Assembly (NCBI GenBank): GCA_002374095.1
Contig: DFKY01000002.1
Location: 7,659-71,658 of the forward strand
Source of the DNA: Lachnospiraceae bacterium UBA3633
GTDB taxonomy: Bacteria; Bacillota; Clostridia; Lachnospirales; Lachnospiraceae
Direction of reading: 5' to 3'
DNA: 64,000 nucleotides
Shown: positions 8,800-17,933 of the stretch, one piece after another
Layout of the letters: each line of letters opens with the position of its first letter
Position numbering within the stretch: the first letter of the stretch is position 1
The notes under the pieces: model-generated
Databases searched by the model: none
Seen by the model: only the letters and a program-made list of their open reading frames with translations
Told to the model about the DNA's origin: nothing
Program-made: the position numbers and the translations under genes

Positions 8800-11283
8800 T
8801 TATGGTTTTATTTTTGTGATGCTTGTCACTTTTGCTTCATCACTACTCTTCATTATACGAACACCTGCAGCGGATCTTCCCATCGTCCTTATATCTTTCA
8901 TAGGTGTCCTTACAACTAAACCTTTTTCATTGATAATCATAAGGTCTTCATCACCATTTACAAGTTCTGCTCCTACAAGTTTTCCTGATTTTTCATTTGG
9001 TTTATAACATATCATTCCTTTACCGCCACGACCTTTTACTGAAAACTCTGTCGCATCTGTTCTCTTTCCTATACCTTTTTCTGATACAAGTAGAAGTTCT
9101 TTTCCTTCGCTTGATACAAGCATTGATATAAGTTCGTCACCTTCTTTCACTCTTATGCCTCTTATACCACTTGCTGTCCTACCCATATCTCTTATCTTGT
9201 CTTCATTGAATCTCATACAGAGACCATTTTTTGTAATAAGGAATATATCATCATTTCCTTTTGTAATCTTTGCTGCTATAAGTGTATCACCATCTTTAAT
9301 GCCAAGTGCTTTTATACCATTTTTTTGAACTTTTTCAAATTCTGAAAGTCGTGTTTTCTTTATAAGACCTTTTTTTGTTGCAAATAGTAAGTATTTATCA
9401 TTCGGGCTCGCAGAGCTTGCCCCTACATCTACTGTTTCTTTATTATCTATGCCCGCTGTAACATATTCGCCTTCTTTTAGTTTTAACATATTGACTATGG
9501 CTGTGCCTCTGGCTGTCCTACTTCCTTCTGGTATCTCATATCCTTTAATCTGATACATACGACCAAAGTTTGTTATAAACATAAGGGTAGAGTGCTTCGT
9601 AGTCATAAAGACATCTTGAACAAAATCGTTTTCAATAGTTGTCATTCCTTTAACTCCAACTCCACCACGGCTTTGCTTTCTAAATGTATCTGGATCCATG
9701 CTCTTTATATATCCAAGATGTGACATCGTTATAACTATATCTTCTTCTTGTATAAGCTCTTCTGCATTAAAATCTTTATCTTCTTTATCTTCAACTATTT
9801 TTGTCGTCCTTTCATCATGCTCTTTTTTCTCCATGTCGATAAGTTCTTCTTTTATAACCGAAAGAAGTTTCTTATCATCACTTAATATACTTTTATAATA
9901 TGTTATCTTTTCTTTTAAATCTTTTAATTCGAGTTTTAGTTTTACAGACTCAAGACTTGTAAGAGCTCTAAGTCTCATATCTACTATGCTTGCTGCCTGT
10001 CTCTCTGTAAAACCAAATCTCTTTACAAGATTTACTTTTGCTTCTTCTCCGTCTGCTGATTCTTTTATAGTCTTTATAACTTCATCAATTATATCGATGG
10101 CTTTTATCAGACCTTCTAATATATGGGCTCTATCTTCTGCTTTCTTCAAATCATACTTGGTCCTACGAGTCACCACTATCTCTTGATGCTTTAAAAATTC
10201 ATCAAGCATCTCTCGGATATTGAGGGTCTTTGGGACGCCATCCACTATGCAAAGCATAATGATAGAAAAACTTGATTGAAGATCTGTCATCTTATAAAGT
10301 TGATTAAGTATGATATTGGCTGATGCATCTTTTTTAAGTGTTATCTCTATCTTGTCTGTCGTCTTTTTGCCATAGACGTCAAGTACATGTGTTATGCCTT
10401 CTATCTTTTTATCCTTTACAAGAGTTGCTATCTTCTCTATAAGCTCTGATCTATGGACAAGATATGGAAGGTCGTGTACTATTATTTTTTGTCTTCCTTT
10501 ATCGTCTGCTACTATCTCACAATTTGCTCTTATCTTTACTTTGCCTCGTCCAGTTGTAAGATAATCATTTATACCTTTTCTACCAAGTATAAGAGCTCCA
10601 GTAGGAAAGTCTGGTCCTTTTATAATATCAAGTATCTCTTCTATGCTTGTCTCTTTATCTTCACATTTATTGTCTATAATCTTTATGACAGCATTTATTA
10701 CTTCAGTAAAATTGTGTGGTGGAATGTTGGTAGCCATACCAACTGCTATACCTGTAGTACCATTTACAAGAAGATTTGGAAATCTTGCAGGAAGAACTAC
10801 TGGCTCTTCATATTCATTGGAAAAGTTTGGTACAAAATCTACTTCATCTTTATTTATACCATCAAGCATAAGAGCAGCCATCTTTGACATCTTTGCTTCT
10901 GTATAACGCATAGCTGCTGGACTATCACCATCTTCTGATCCAAAGTTTCCTTGCTTGTCTATAAGGACTTTTCTATAGTTCCAAGGTTGACCCATGCCAA
11001 CAAGCGCACCATATATTGATGAATCACCATGTGGGTGATATTTACCCATAGTCTCACCAACAATCGTAGCACATTTTTTTGTCTTCTTTTCTGGTGTCAC
11101 ACCAAGTGCTTGAAGAGCATAGAGAATACGTCTCTGAACTGGTTTTAGTCCATCTCTCACATCTGGAAGTGCACGAGAAACTATAACAGACATAGAATAG
11201 TCAAGATAACTATTCTCCATCGTCCGCTTTAGATCTACTTCTTTAATTTTGTCATATACATTTGGTTCCATATTTTTATACAT
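8800..11283 (-). CDS. gyrA: DNA gyrase subunit A
   Basis: An 827-residue type IIA topoisomerase breakage-reunion subunit. It has the catalytic tyrosine in AAMRYTE (near residue 126), the quinolone pocket YHPHGDSSIYG, the coiled-coil tower, and a C-terminal beta-pinwheel of repeated blades around the GyrA-box region QSRGGVGVKG. The ATG at 11283 overlaps the gyrB stop by eight bases with no clear ribosome site, so translation is probably coupled; ATG 11271 (MEPNVYDK) is the alternative. Two oddities stand out. The residue matching E. coli Asp87 is Gly (Gly92 here). Residues about 619-627 (VGASSASPN) in a loop of the pinwheel are encoded by a dispersed GC-rich element. Confidence 0.97.
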   Translation of the reverse strand: MYKNMEPNVYDKIKEVDLKRTMENSYLDYSMSVIVSRALPDVRDGLKPVQRRILYALQALGVTPEKKTKKCATIVGETMGKYHPHGDSSIYGALVGMGQPWNYRKVLIDKQGNFGSEDGDSPAAMRYTEAKMSKMAALMLDGINKDEVDFVPNFSNEYEEPVVLPARFPNLLVNGTTGIAVGMATNIPPHNFTEVINAVIKIIDNKCEDKETSIEEILDIIKGPDFPTGALILGRKGINDYLTTGRGKVKIRANCEIVADDKGRQKIIVHDLPYLVHRSELIEKIATLVKDKKIEGITHVLDVYGKKTTDKIEITLKKDASANIILNQLYKMTDLQSSFSIIMLCIVDGVPKTLNIREMLDEFLKHQEIVVTRRTKYDLKKAEDRAHILEGLIKAIDIIDEVIKTIKESADGEEAKVNLVKRFGFTERQAASIVDMRLRALTSLESVKLKLELKDLKEKITYYKSILSDDKKLLSVIKEELIDMEKKEHDERTTKIVEDKEDKDFNAEELIQEEDIVITMSHLGYIKSMDPDTFRKQSRGGVGVKGMTTIENDFVQDVFMTTKHSTLMFITNFGRMYQIKGYEIPEGSRTARGTAIVNMLKLKEGEYVTAGIDNKETVDVGASSASPNDKYLLFATKKGLIKKTRLSEFEKVQKNGIKALGIKDGDTLIAAKITKGNDDIFLITKNGLCMRFNEDKIRDMGRTASGIRGIRVKEGDELISMLVSSEGKELLLVSEKGIGKRTDATEFSVKGRGGKGMICYKPNEKSGKLVGAELVNGDEDLMIINEKGLVVRTPMKDIRTMGRSAAGVRIMKSSDEAKVTSITKIKP
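9403..9427. repeat. GC-rich mini-repeat inside gyrA
   Basis: A 25-base copy of the dispersed element (CGGGCTCGCAGAGCTTGCCC then CTACA). It is read in frame on the minus strand as VGASSASP, between two conserved blades of the gyrA C-terminal domain. Confidence 0.85.
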
Positions 11284-13198
11284 CTAAGTTCTGCACATAT
11301 TTTGCGTTTTCTTCTATAAATACTCTACGTGGTTCTACTTCATCTCCCATAAGAGTGGTAAAGGTAAGGTCAAGCTCTGATGCTGCATCATCATTCATAT
11401 TGACACGAAGAAGTACTCTTGTCTCTGGATCCATCGTAGTCTCTGCAAGTTCTTCTGTATCCATCTCACCAAGACCTTTGTATCTTGACACATCTGCATC
11501 ATCACCAAGCTCTTTTACTCTCTCATCTTTTTCTGCATCTGAATAAGCATAATAAAATTTCTTGCCTTTTGATACTTTGAAAAGAGGAGGCTGTGCTATA
11601 TATACATGTCCTTCCTTTATAAGCTGTGGTAAAAATCTATATAAAAATGTAAGCATAAGTGTAGCAATGTGTGCTCCATCTACATCTGCATCAGTCATAA
11701 TTATAATCTTGTCATAGCGAAGTTTCTTTATATCAAATTCATCTTTTATGCCTGTGCCAAATGCAGTAATCATACCTGTAATCTCTGCGTTTTCATACAT
11801 ACGCTGTTCGTTGGCTTTCTCAACATTTAAAATCTTTCCACGAAGAGGCATAACTGCTTGATACCTACTATCTCTACCATCTTTTGCTGGACCAAGAGCA
11901 GAATCTCCCTCTACTATAAATATCTCACAGAGCTTTGCGTCTCTCTCACTACAATCTACAAGCTTTCCTGGAAGACCTCCACCTTCAAGAGCAGTCTTTC
12001 TTCTTGTCAGATCTCTTGCTTTTCTTGCAGCATCTCTTGCCTTTCTTGCCAATATTGCTTTCTCACATATGCTTTTTCCTATGATAGGATTTTGCTCCAA
12101 GAAATATTTAAAATTATCTGTAAGAATTCCTTGTACAGCAAACTGTGCTTCTGATGTGCCAAGTTTTTGTTTTGTCTGTCCTTCAAATTCTGGATCTTCT
12201 ATCTTTACTGATACTATTGCTGTAAGACCTTCTCTTATATCTTCACCTGATAAGTTTTCTTCACTTTCTTTTAGATACTTTTGTTCTCTTGCATAATCAT
12301 TTAATGCTTTAGTAAGCGCATTCTTAAATCCTGTAAGATGTGTGCCTCCTTCTGGAGTATTGATGTTATTGACAAAAGTATATATTGCTTCTTGATATTC
12401 TTCGTTGTGCTGAAGTGCTACTTCAACAAGTATATTATCTTTTGTCCCTTCACAATAAAAAACTTTATCATATACTGGTTTTTTACCTTTATTGATAAAC
12501 TCTACAAATTCTTTTATACCACCTTCATAATGAAAAACTTTTTCTTTCTCTTTTCCCTCTCTTAAATCTTTAAGAGTTATCTTTAATCCTTTAGTAAGAA
12601 AAGCTGTCTCACGAAGACGAGTTTTTAATGTATCATAATTATATATTGTTGTCTCAAAGATTGTATCATCTGGCTCAAAATGAACTTCTGTACCATGTTC
12701 ATCTTTATCACAATCACCGATTATAGAAACATTAGTTGTAGGAATACCTTTTTCATAAGTCTGAGAATATATATGTCCGTCTTTATAAACTTTTACTGTA
12801 AGTTTTTTTGATAAAGCATTAACTACTGATGCACCTACACCATGAAGTCCGCCTGATACTTTGTATCCTCCACCGCCAAATTTTCCACCTGCATGAAGAA
12901 CTGTAAAAACTATCTCGAGTGCAGATTTTCCTGTGCCCTCTTTTACATCTACAGGCACGCCTCTTCCATTATCTCTTACAGTTATAGAATTATCACTTTC
13001 TATCGTTACTTTTATATCATCACAAAAACCAGCAAGAGCTTCATCAACAGAATTATCTACTATCTCATATACTATGTGATGAAGACCTCTCTCGCCAGTA
13101 GATCCTATATACATGCCTGGTCGTACTCTAACTGGTTCAAGTCCTTCTAGAACTTGAATCTGTTCAGCACCATATTTTTCGTTTTCAATATTTTTCAT
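11276..13198 (-). CDS. gyrB: DNA gyrase subunit B
   Basis: A 640-residue GHKL ATPase subunit of gyrase. The ATP-binding motifs are visible: EIVDNSVDEALAG, the DNGRGVPV glycine loop, and GGLHGVGASVVNALS. The TOPRIM motif EGDSA and the DADVDGAHI metal-binding acidic motif follow, as does the LRGKILN segment. After EGDSA this protein reads LGPAKDGRD, where most gyrases read GGSAKQGRD. The start overlaps the recF stop by 14 bases in another frame and lacks an obvious ribosome site, which suggests translational coupling. Confidence 0.97.
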   Translation of the reverse strand: MKNIENEKYGAEQIQVLEGLEPVRVRPGMYIGSTGERGLHHIVYEIVDNSVDEALAGFCDDIKVTIESDNSITVRDNGRGVPVDVKEGTGKSALEIVFTVLHAGGKFGGGGYKVSGGLHGVGASVVNALSKKLTVKVYKDGHIYSQTYEKGIPTTNVSIIGDCDKDEHGTEVHFEPDDTIFETTIYNYDTLKTRLRETAFLTKGLKITLKDLREGKEKEKVFHYEGGIKEFVEFINKGKKPVYDKVFYCEGTKDNILVEVALQHNEEYQEAIYTFVNNINTPEGGTHLTGFKNALTKALNDYAREQKYLKESEENLSGEDIREGLTAIVSVKIEDPEFEGQTKQKLGTSEAQFAVQGILTDNFKYFLEQNPIIGKSICEKAILARKARDAARKARDLTRRKTALEGGGLPGKLVDCSERDAKLCEIFIVEGDSALGPAKDGRDSRYQAVMPLRGKILNVEKANEQRMYENAEITGMITAFGTGIKDEFDIKKLRYDKIIIMTDADVDGAHIATLMLTFLYRFLPQLIKEGHVYIAQPPLFKVSKGKKFYYAYSDAEKDERVKELGDDADVSRYKGLGEMDTEELAETTMDPETRVLLRVNMNDDAASELDLTFTTLMGDEVEPRRVFIEENAKYVQNLDV

Positions 13199-14321
13199 TT
13201 ATTATTTCTTCTACTTTATTATTTATAACTCTAAATATTTTATTGGGTCTTAGTAATTCAAATACATTTCTTTTCATTCCTGTACAAGTAATTATCGTCT
13301 GTATACCATCAAGACTTTCTACAAGCTCTTTTTGTCTTCTTTCATCTAATTCTGAAAATACATCATCAAGTAAAAGAACAGGTGTATCATTTCTTTTTTC
13401 TTTTACTATCATAAGTTCTGAAAGTTTTAGACATATTGCCGCTGTCTTTTTTTGCCCTTGAGATCCATATTTTCTTAAATCTTTATCTTTTACAAAAAAG
13501 CTTATATCATCTCTATGAGGGCCTATATTTGTAAAACCTGATATAATATCATTTTCTTTACTTTCTTCTAATTCTTTTCTATACGTATCTTTTATACTTT
13601 GTATATTCTTTTCTTTTTCCAATATATCACTTTCGTAATCTATTATTAACTCTTCTTTTTCACTTGAAATCTTTCCATAAATATTTTTTACTTTTTTAGA
13701 TAAGTCTTCTATATTTTCTCTTCTTTTTTTTATGATTTCTACACCATAATTTATAATTTCTTCGTCGTATGATGATAAAAAATTGATTAGTTCTTTTTTA
13801 TTCTCACCAAATGAACCTTTTATATCTTTTAATAAAGCATTTCTTTGATTTAATGATTTATTGTAATTTGCCAAAAGACTTATATATATTTTATCTATCT
13901 GACAGATCTCATTATTTAAAAATCTTCTTCTCTCGCTTGGCCCTTTTGTAATAATCTCTAAATCTTCTGGAGCAAAAAGAACTGTCGAAAATAATCCTAA
14001 AAAAGATGAAAGTTTTTCTATTTTTACTTTATTTATATATATTTCTTTTTTATTTTCTTTATTTATATATATATCAATAATATTTTCTTTTTCTAATATA
14101 TAAGTAAGTTGTATATGAGAATTTTCTTCATCAAAATTTATAATTTCTTTTTCTTTGCTTCCCTTATATGATTTTGATGTAGCACATATAAAAATTGCTT
14201 CAAGAAGATTTGTCTTTCCTTCTGCATTATTACCATAAAAAATATTTACTTTAGGGTCAAATGTTATATTGGTCTCTTTATAATTTCTATAGTTTTTTAA
14301 ATATAAATTTTTTATATACAT
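13185..14321 (-). CDS. recF: DNA replication and repair protein RecF
   Basis: A 378-residue SMC-like ABC ATPase that helps load RecA at gaps. It has Walker A GNNAEGKTNLLEA near residue 35, the signature GSQGQKKTAAICLKL near 290, and Walker B VLLLDDVFSELD near 325. It lies one base after dnaN and overlaps gyrB, so it belongs to a tight dnaN-recF-gyrB-gyrA unit. The short S4-domain gene often found between dnaN and recF in Firmicutes is absent. Confidence 0.96.
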   Translation of the reverse strand: MYIKNLYLKNYRNYKETNITFDPKVNIFYGNNAEGKTNLLEAIFICATSKSYKGSKEKEIINFDEENSHIQLTYILEKENIIDIYINKENKKEIYINKVKIEKLSSFLGLFSTVLFAPEDLEIITKGPSERRRFLNNEICQIDKIYISLLANYNKSLNQRNALLKDIKGSFGENKKELINFLSSYDEEIINYGVEIIKKRRENIEDLSKKVKNIYGKISSEKEELIIDYESDILEKEKNIQSIKDTYRKELEESKENDIISGFTNIGPHRDDISFFVKDKDLRKYGSQGQKKTAAICLKLSELMIVKEKRNDTPVLLLDDVFSELDERRQKELVESLDGIQTIITCTGMKRNVFELLRPNKIFRVINNKVEEIINEKY

Positions 14322-14322
14322 T

Positions 14323-15435
14323 TTATATTTTTACTGGTGTTAGTAAAAATGAAAATGTTTCTTGCTTATCTTTTATAATAAGAGGTTGTTTTGATCCAGC
14401 AAAATAAAGAATTATATTTTCATCTTCTATCACACTAAGTATTTTTATTAAATTTTTTGCATTAAATGCTATTGTAAGATCTTTACCTGTCTTTTTAGCT
14501 TCTAATTCTTCATGAGAATCTCCAGAAAGAGAATTTAAGTTAATATCTATTTTTTCATCTTTTATATCAAAAATAACAGGTTTGTTGTCGTTTTCTCTAA
14601 GTAAAGGAATAGATCTTCTTAAAGAATCATAAAAATTAGTTTTATTGAGTATTACTTTTGTAGAATATTCTAAATTGAAAATCCTGTCTGTCTCTATATA
14701 TGAATTTGGTATTATGATTGATGTAAAAAGAGTATTATTAAATTCAAAAGATATATTTTTATCATTGATATATATGTATACATCTTTATTTACTTCACCT
14801 TTTATAAGTCTATATAATTCTTCTAAAGCAGATCCTGGAATTATTTTTTTATATACTTTATCATTTCCTATAATTTTTTCATTTATGATAGAAATAATAT
14901 ATCCATCCATTGATTTTGCTGTAAAATTTTCTTTATTTATATCAAAATAAATTCCTTTTAATATAATATTTCCTGTATCTCCTGTCCTATCATAATAATA
15001 TATAGTCTTTTCTAATATTTTCTTTAATTTTAGTTCATTTAATATAAGGACATTTTCTTTATTTACATTTACAGAATTAGGATATGTAGAATCATCTTTT
15101 GCTTGAATATTTTTTACTATATTACTTCCACAAGTTATCTTACACTCTTTATTTTCTTTTACTTCTAATTCTATAAAAGAATCATCAGGCATTGGCCTTA
15201 TAATTTCTAATAAATAATTACAATCAATTGCTGCTTTACCTTTTTCTTTTATCTCTCCTTCTGCTTCTTTCTTTATATTTATTTCTTTTCCATCTTGAGC
15301 GATAAGATATATATTTTCCTTACTTGCATCTATAAGGACACAATCTAATATCTTATATATATTTCCTTTTTTTATAATTTTATTAACAATTTGTAATGAT
15401 TCTAAAAACTCTTCTTTTTTAAATTCTATTTTCAT
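14323..15435 (-). CDS. dnaN: DNA polymerase III beta sliding clamp
   Basis: A 370-residue clamp of normal length (about 365-380 in the family) that holds the replicative polymerase on DNA as a dimer. It starts MKIEFKKEEFLESLQIV and ends FLLTPVKI, a typical clamp C-terminus. A strong GGAGG site precedes ATG 15435. Its place between dnaA and recF is the standard order. Confidence 0.96.
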   Translation of the reverse strand: MKIEFKKEEFLESLQIVNKIIKKGNIYKILDCVLIDASKENIYLIAQDGKEINIKKEAEGEIKEKGKAAIDCNYLLEIIRPMPDDSFIELEVKENKECKITCGSNIVKNIQAKDDSTYPNSVNVNKENVLILNELKLKKILEKTIYYYDRTGDTGNIILKGIYFDINKENFTAKSMDGYIISIINEKIIGNDKVYKKIIPGSALEELYRLIKGEVNKDVYIYINDKNISFEFNNTLFTSIIIPNSYIETDRIFNLEYSTKVILNKTNFYDSLRRSIPLLRENDNKPVIFDIKDEKIDINLNSLSGDSHEELEAKKTGKDLTIAFNAKNLIKILSVIEDENIILYFAGSKQPLIIKDKQETFSFLLTPVKI

Positions 15436-15564
15436 AAAGGCCCTCCTTTATTATTATATTATTTATATATTATTTATTATTATTAGTAGTGTTTATTTGT
15501 TAAAAAGTCTTAAAATCCTTTATTATAATGTGTTTTTTTAAATACTTTTTTGTGGAAAAATGTA
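15436..15564. other. dnaA-dnaN intergenic region, possible part of the origin
   Basis: A very AT-rich 129-base spacer. It holds one DnaA-box-like site, TGTGGAAAA at 15551-15559 (one mismatch to TGTGGATAA), and a TATAAT hexamer read towards dnaN. No box cluster is visible, so an origin role rests on position only. Confidence 0.4.
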
Positions 15565-16923
15565 TTATAATAACAATTTTTCTTTTATATTCTTTATATT
15601 TTCTGATATTTCCTTTTCATTCATTCTTTCTTCTATTTTTTTACATGAATTAATAATTGTACTATGATCTCTGCTAAAAAATTCACCTATTTTCTCTTGA
15701 GTTATATCTTTTATAAGGTTTCTACAAAGGAATATAGATATATCTCTTGCATATACAAATTCTCTTTTTCTTTTTGGTCCACATACATCAAGAATATTAA
15801 CACCAAAATAATCACAGACTTCTTTTGTGATTCTTTCAGGAGTTATTTTTTTATCATCTTTATTTTTAATTTCAGTAAGTCTTTCTTTTGCAAGTTCAAG
15901 AGTCACAGGCTTTTTTATAAGTTTTGAATAAAGAATTATATTTTTAAGAGAAGATTCTAATTCTCTAATATTAGATTTTACGTTTTTAGCAATATATTTT
16001 ATAACTTCATTATCTACTGGATATTCTGGGTGAAGAATCTCTACCTTTTTTCTAAGAATTGTTATTCTTGTCTCATAATCTGGAAGAAGCATTTCACAAG
16101 TAAGACCCCAAGAAAACCTTGATATAAGTCTATCTTCCATATCATTTCCCATATCTTTCAATGATTTATCAGATGTTAATACAATTTGTCTTTTATTTTC
16201 ATATAAAGCATTGAAAGTATTGAAAAAGTCATCTTGTGTTTTTTCTTTTCCTGCAAGTGTGTGAATATCATCAATCAACAAGATATCAACATTTCTATAT
16301 TTGTTTTTGAATTCGCTTATTTTTTTATTGGCAATACTATCTACATATTCTTGTGCATATTGTTCACAACTTGTGTAAATAATATTGAGATAAGGGTTTC
16401 TTTTTAGTGCATAGTGGGCAATTGCTTGGATAAGATGAGTCTTTCCAAGGCCTGTCTTGCCAGAAATAAAAAGAGGATTATAGTTGTCGCCAGGATTTTC
16501 TGCAACAGCAATACTTGCTGCATAAGCAACAGCATTTGAATCACCCTGAACAAAGTTTTCAAAAGAATTGAGGGGGTTGTTAATGCCAGATGCTTTAAGA
16601 AGCGTCTCAAACTCGGCATTTTCTTCTTTAATCTTTTTGATAGGGGAATTTTTGGTCTTAAATATAATCTCAAGATTTTCTGTAGATATGCCAGTTTCAT
16701 GAGATATAGCGACACGGAGCATAGAAAGAATCCTTGATTGAAGGAAGCTTATATAACCTTCCTCTGGAACTTCTAAAAAGACTATATTTTTCTCTATTTT
16801 TAAGGGTTTTATAATATCTTTGATAAAAGCATCATATACATGATCGCTTATCTCAAAGTCCTCTTTCATCTGAAGTAAAAGCTTTTGCCAATTATTGTTT
16901 AATTTTTCAAAAACTTTAGACAT
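15565..16923 (-). CDS. dnaA: Chromosomal replication initiator DnaA
   Basis: A 452-residue AAA+ initiator. Domain I is residues 1-80. Domain III carries Walker A SGKTGLGKTHL near residue 155 and Walker B ILLIDDIHTL near 215. Domain IV ends with the DNA-binding signature FSRDHSTIINSCKKI near 425. It opens and melts the origin by binding 9-mer boxes. The ATG lies only nine bases after a perfect TATAAT box and has no Shine-Dalgarno sequence, so the mRNA is probably almost leaderless (see the promoter entry). Confidence 0.97.
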   Translation of the reverse strand: MSKVFEKLNNNWQKLLLQMKEDFEISDHVYDAFIKDIIKPLKIEKNIVFLEVPEEGYISFLQSRILSMLRVAISHETGISTENLEIIFKTKNSPIKKIKEENAEFETLLKASGINNPLNSFENFVQGDSNAVAYAASIAVAENPGDNYNPLFISGKTGLGKTHLIQAIAHYALKRNPYLNIIYTSCEQYAQEYVDSIANKKISEFKNKYRNVDILLIDDIHTLAGKEKTQDDFFNTFNALYENKRQIVLTSDKSLKDMGNDMEDRLISRFSWGLTCEMLLPDYETRITILRKKVEILHPEYPVDNEVIKYIAKNVKSNIRELESSLKNIILYSKLIKKPVTLELAKERLTEIKNKDDKKITPERITKEVCDYFGVNILDVCGPKRKREFVYARDISIFLCRNLIKDITQEKIGEFFSRDHSTIINSCKKIEERMNEKEISENIKNIKEKLLL

Positions 16924-16932
16924 AATATGTAT

Positions 16933-16961
16933 ATTATATAAGAAAATCTATAATAATTCAA
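16933..16961 (-). promoter_or_regulatory. dnaA promoter, nearly leaderless
   Basis: On the minus strand, TTGAAT (16956-16961), a 17-base spacer and TATAAT (16933-16938). Only nine bases separate the -10 box from the dnaA ATG at 16923. Transcription should begin about 2-4 bases before the start codon. Confidence 0.8.
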
Positions 16962-17096
16962 GGTGGAAATCAAAAATTTTATTGTTAAAAAGAAAAAAAG
17001 ATAAAAAAATATATTAGCCAAATATTATAGAAGAAAAAAGAAAAAAACAATAAGAAACTAACAAGTTATCAACAAGAAAAACAGGGGTATTTAAGA
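16962..17096. other. dnaA-rpmH divergent region, candidate oriC
   Basis: A gene-free, extremely AT-rich segment between the divergent dnaA and rpmH blocks, where forks would leave co-directionally with transcription. One DnaA-box-like site TTATCAACA is at 17066-17074. A dense box cluster is not visible, so I call it a candidate only. Confidence 0.45.
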
Positions 17097-17125
17097 TTGA
17101 CAAAAAACCCAAAATTTACTATACT
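17097..17125 (+). promoter_or_regulatory. rpmH promoter
   Basis: TTGACA at 17097-17102, a 17-base spacer and TATACT at 17120-17125, about 57 bases before the rpmH start and its AAGGAGG ribosome site. Confidence 0.85.
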
Positions 17126-17181
17126 TTCTATGTTTAGAAAACAAAATTTAATATAAAAATAAGGGAAAGGAGGACAAAAAT

Positions 17182-17319
17182 ATGGCAAAAATGACTTTAC
17201 AGCCAAAAAAAAGACAAAGATTAAAAGTACATGGTTTTAGATCAAGGATGAGCACAGCCAATGGAAGAAAGGTACTTTCAGCGAGACGTGCAAAAGGAAG
17301 AAAGCAACTTACAGTATAA
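17182..17319 (+). CDS. rpmH: 50S ribosomal protein L34
   Basis: A 45-residue basic protein of the large ribosomal subunit. The L34 signature is complete: TLQPKKRQRLKVHGFRSRM followed by the STANGRKVLSARRAKGRKQL region. It starts the conserved rpmH-rnpA-yidD-yidC-jag order. The ribosome site is AAGGAGG, and a consensus promoter lies upstream. Confidence 0.97.
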   Translation: MAKMTLQPKKRQRLKVHGFRSRMSTANGRKVLSARRAKGRKQLTV

Positions 17320-17327
17320 TTTTAATC

Positions 17328-17356
17328 TTGGTCGATTAAAGCGACCAATTTTTATT
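17328..17356 (+). terminator. Attenuator-like hairpin between rpmH and rnpA
   Basis: A perfect seven-base-pair stem TTGGTCG / CGACCAA with a seven-base loop (17328-17348), followed by TTTTTATTT. It lies just before the rnpA start at 17360. It looks like a partial terminator that would lower rnpA output relative to the abundant rpmH message. Confidence 0.65.
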
Positions 17357-17359
17357 TGG

Positions 17360-17701
17360 ATGAAAAACACAATAAAAAAAAGGACAGATTTTAAAGAGGT
17401 GTATGAAAAAGGAAATTCATACGCAACAAAGAATTTGGTTTTATTTGTGCTTAAGAAAGGTGCTACGGAAAGAAACCGATATGGGATTTCTGTATCACAC
17501 AAGGTAGGAAACTCTGTAGTAAGACACACGTTAATAAGAAGGATAAGGGAAATATATAGAATATATGAAGGTTCTATGAAAGAAGGATATGATATAGTGT
17601 GTGTACTAAGAGTAGGAAGCGAGAAAGCAAAATTTTTAAATTTACAGGAAGATTTTTTAAGTTTAAGTAAGAGACTGGAATTATACAAGGAAAGGGATTA
17701 A
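17360..17701 (+). CDS. rnpA: Ribonuclease P protein component
   Basis: A 113-residue basic protein that partners the RNase P RNA in maturing tRNA 5' ends. It has the RNR-type motif region KVGNSVVRHTLIRRIREIYR, preceded by RYGISVSHK. I chose ATG 17360 (MKNTIKKRTDFKEVY) because it matches the family N-terminus; the longer frame from 17261 overlaps rpmH. No good ribosome site precedes it, and a hairpin sits immediately upstream, so expression may be low or coupled. Confidence 0.93.
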   Translation: MKNTIKKRTDFKEVYEKGNSYATKNLVLFVLKKGATERNRYGISVSHKVGNSVVRHTLIRRIREIYRIYEGSMKEGYDIVCVLRVGSEKAKFLNLQEDFLSLSKRLELYKERD

Positions 17702-17702
17702 A

Positions 17703-17921
17703 TTGATTAAAAATTTTTTAATTTTTTTAATTAAAAAATATCAGAAATATATTTCTCCTACACTTTCACTTTTTAGTCGTTGTGCGTATACACCATCTTG
17801 CTCTAACTATACTATAGAAGCAATCACAAAATATGGAGCACTAAAAGGCACTGCAATGGGATTATGGAGAATAATAAGATGCAATCCTTTTTCTAAAGGC
17901 GGGTATGACCCCGTGCCTTAA
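17703..17921 (+). CDS. yidD: Membrane protein insertion efficiency factor YidD
   Basis: A 72-residue protein with the family core YQKYISP, CAYTPSCSNYTIEAI and RCNPFSKGGYDPVP, including the conserved cysteines. It is thought to assist YidC/Sec in inserting membrane proteins. The start is a TTG one base after the rnpA stop, with AAGGAAAGG upstream inside rnpA. Confidence 0.92.
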   Translation: MIKNFLIFLIKKYQKYISPTLSLFSRCAYTPSCSNYTIEAITKYGALKGTAMGLWRIIRCNPFSKGGYDPVP

Positions 17922-17933
17922 AGGAGGAAAAAA

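Noticed and set aside
10453..10906. Plus-strand ORFs antisense to gyrA (up to 144 codons)
   Set aside because: The minus-strand gyrA is certain; the antisense products have low-complexity composition and no start signals.
16404..16715. A 103-codon minus-strand ORF inside dnaA
   Set aside because: It is a different frame of dnaA with a leucine-rich, shadow-type composition and no ribosome site.
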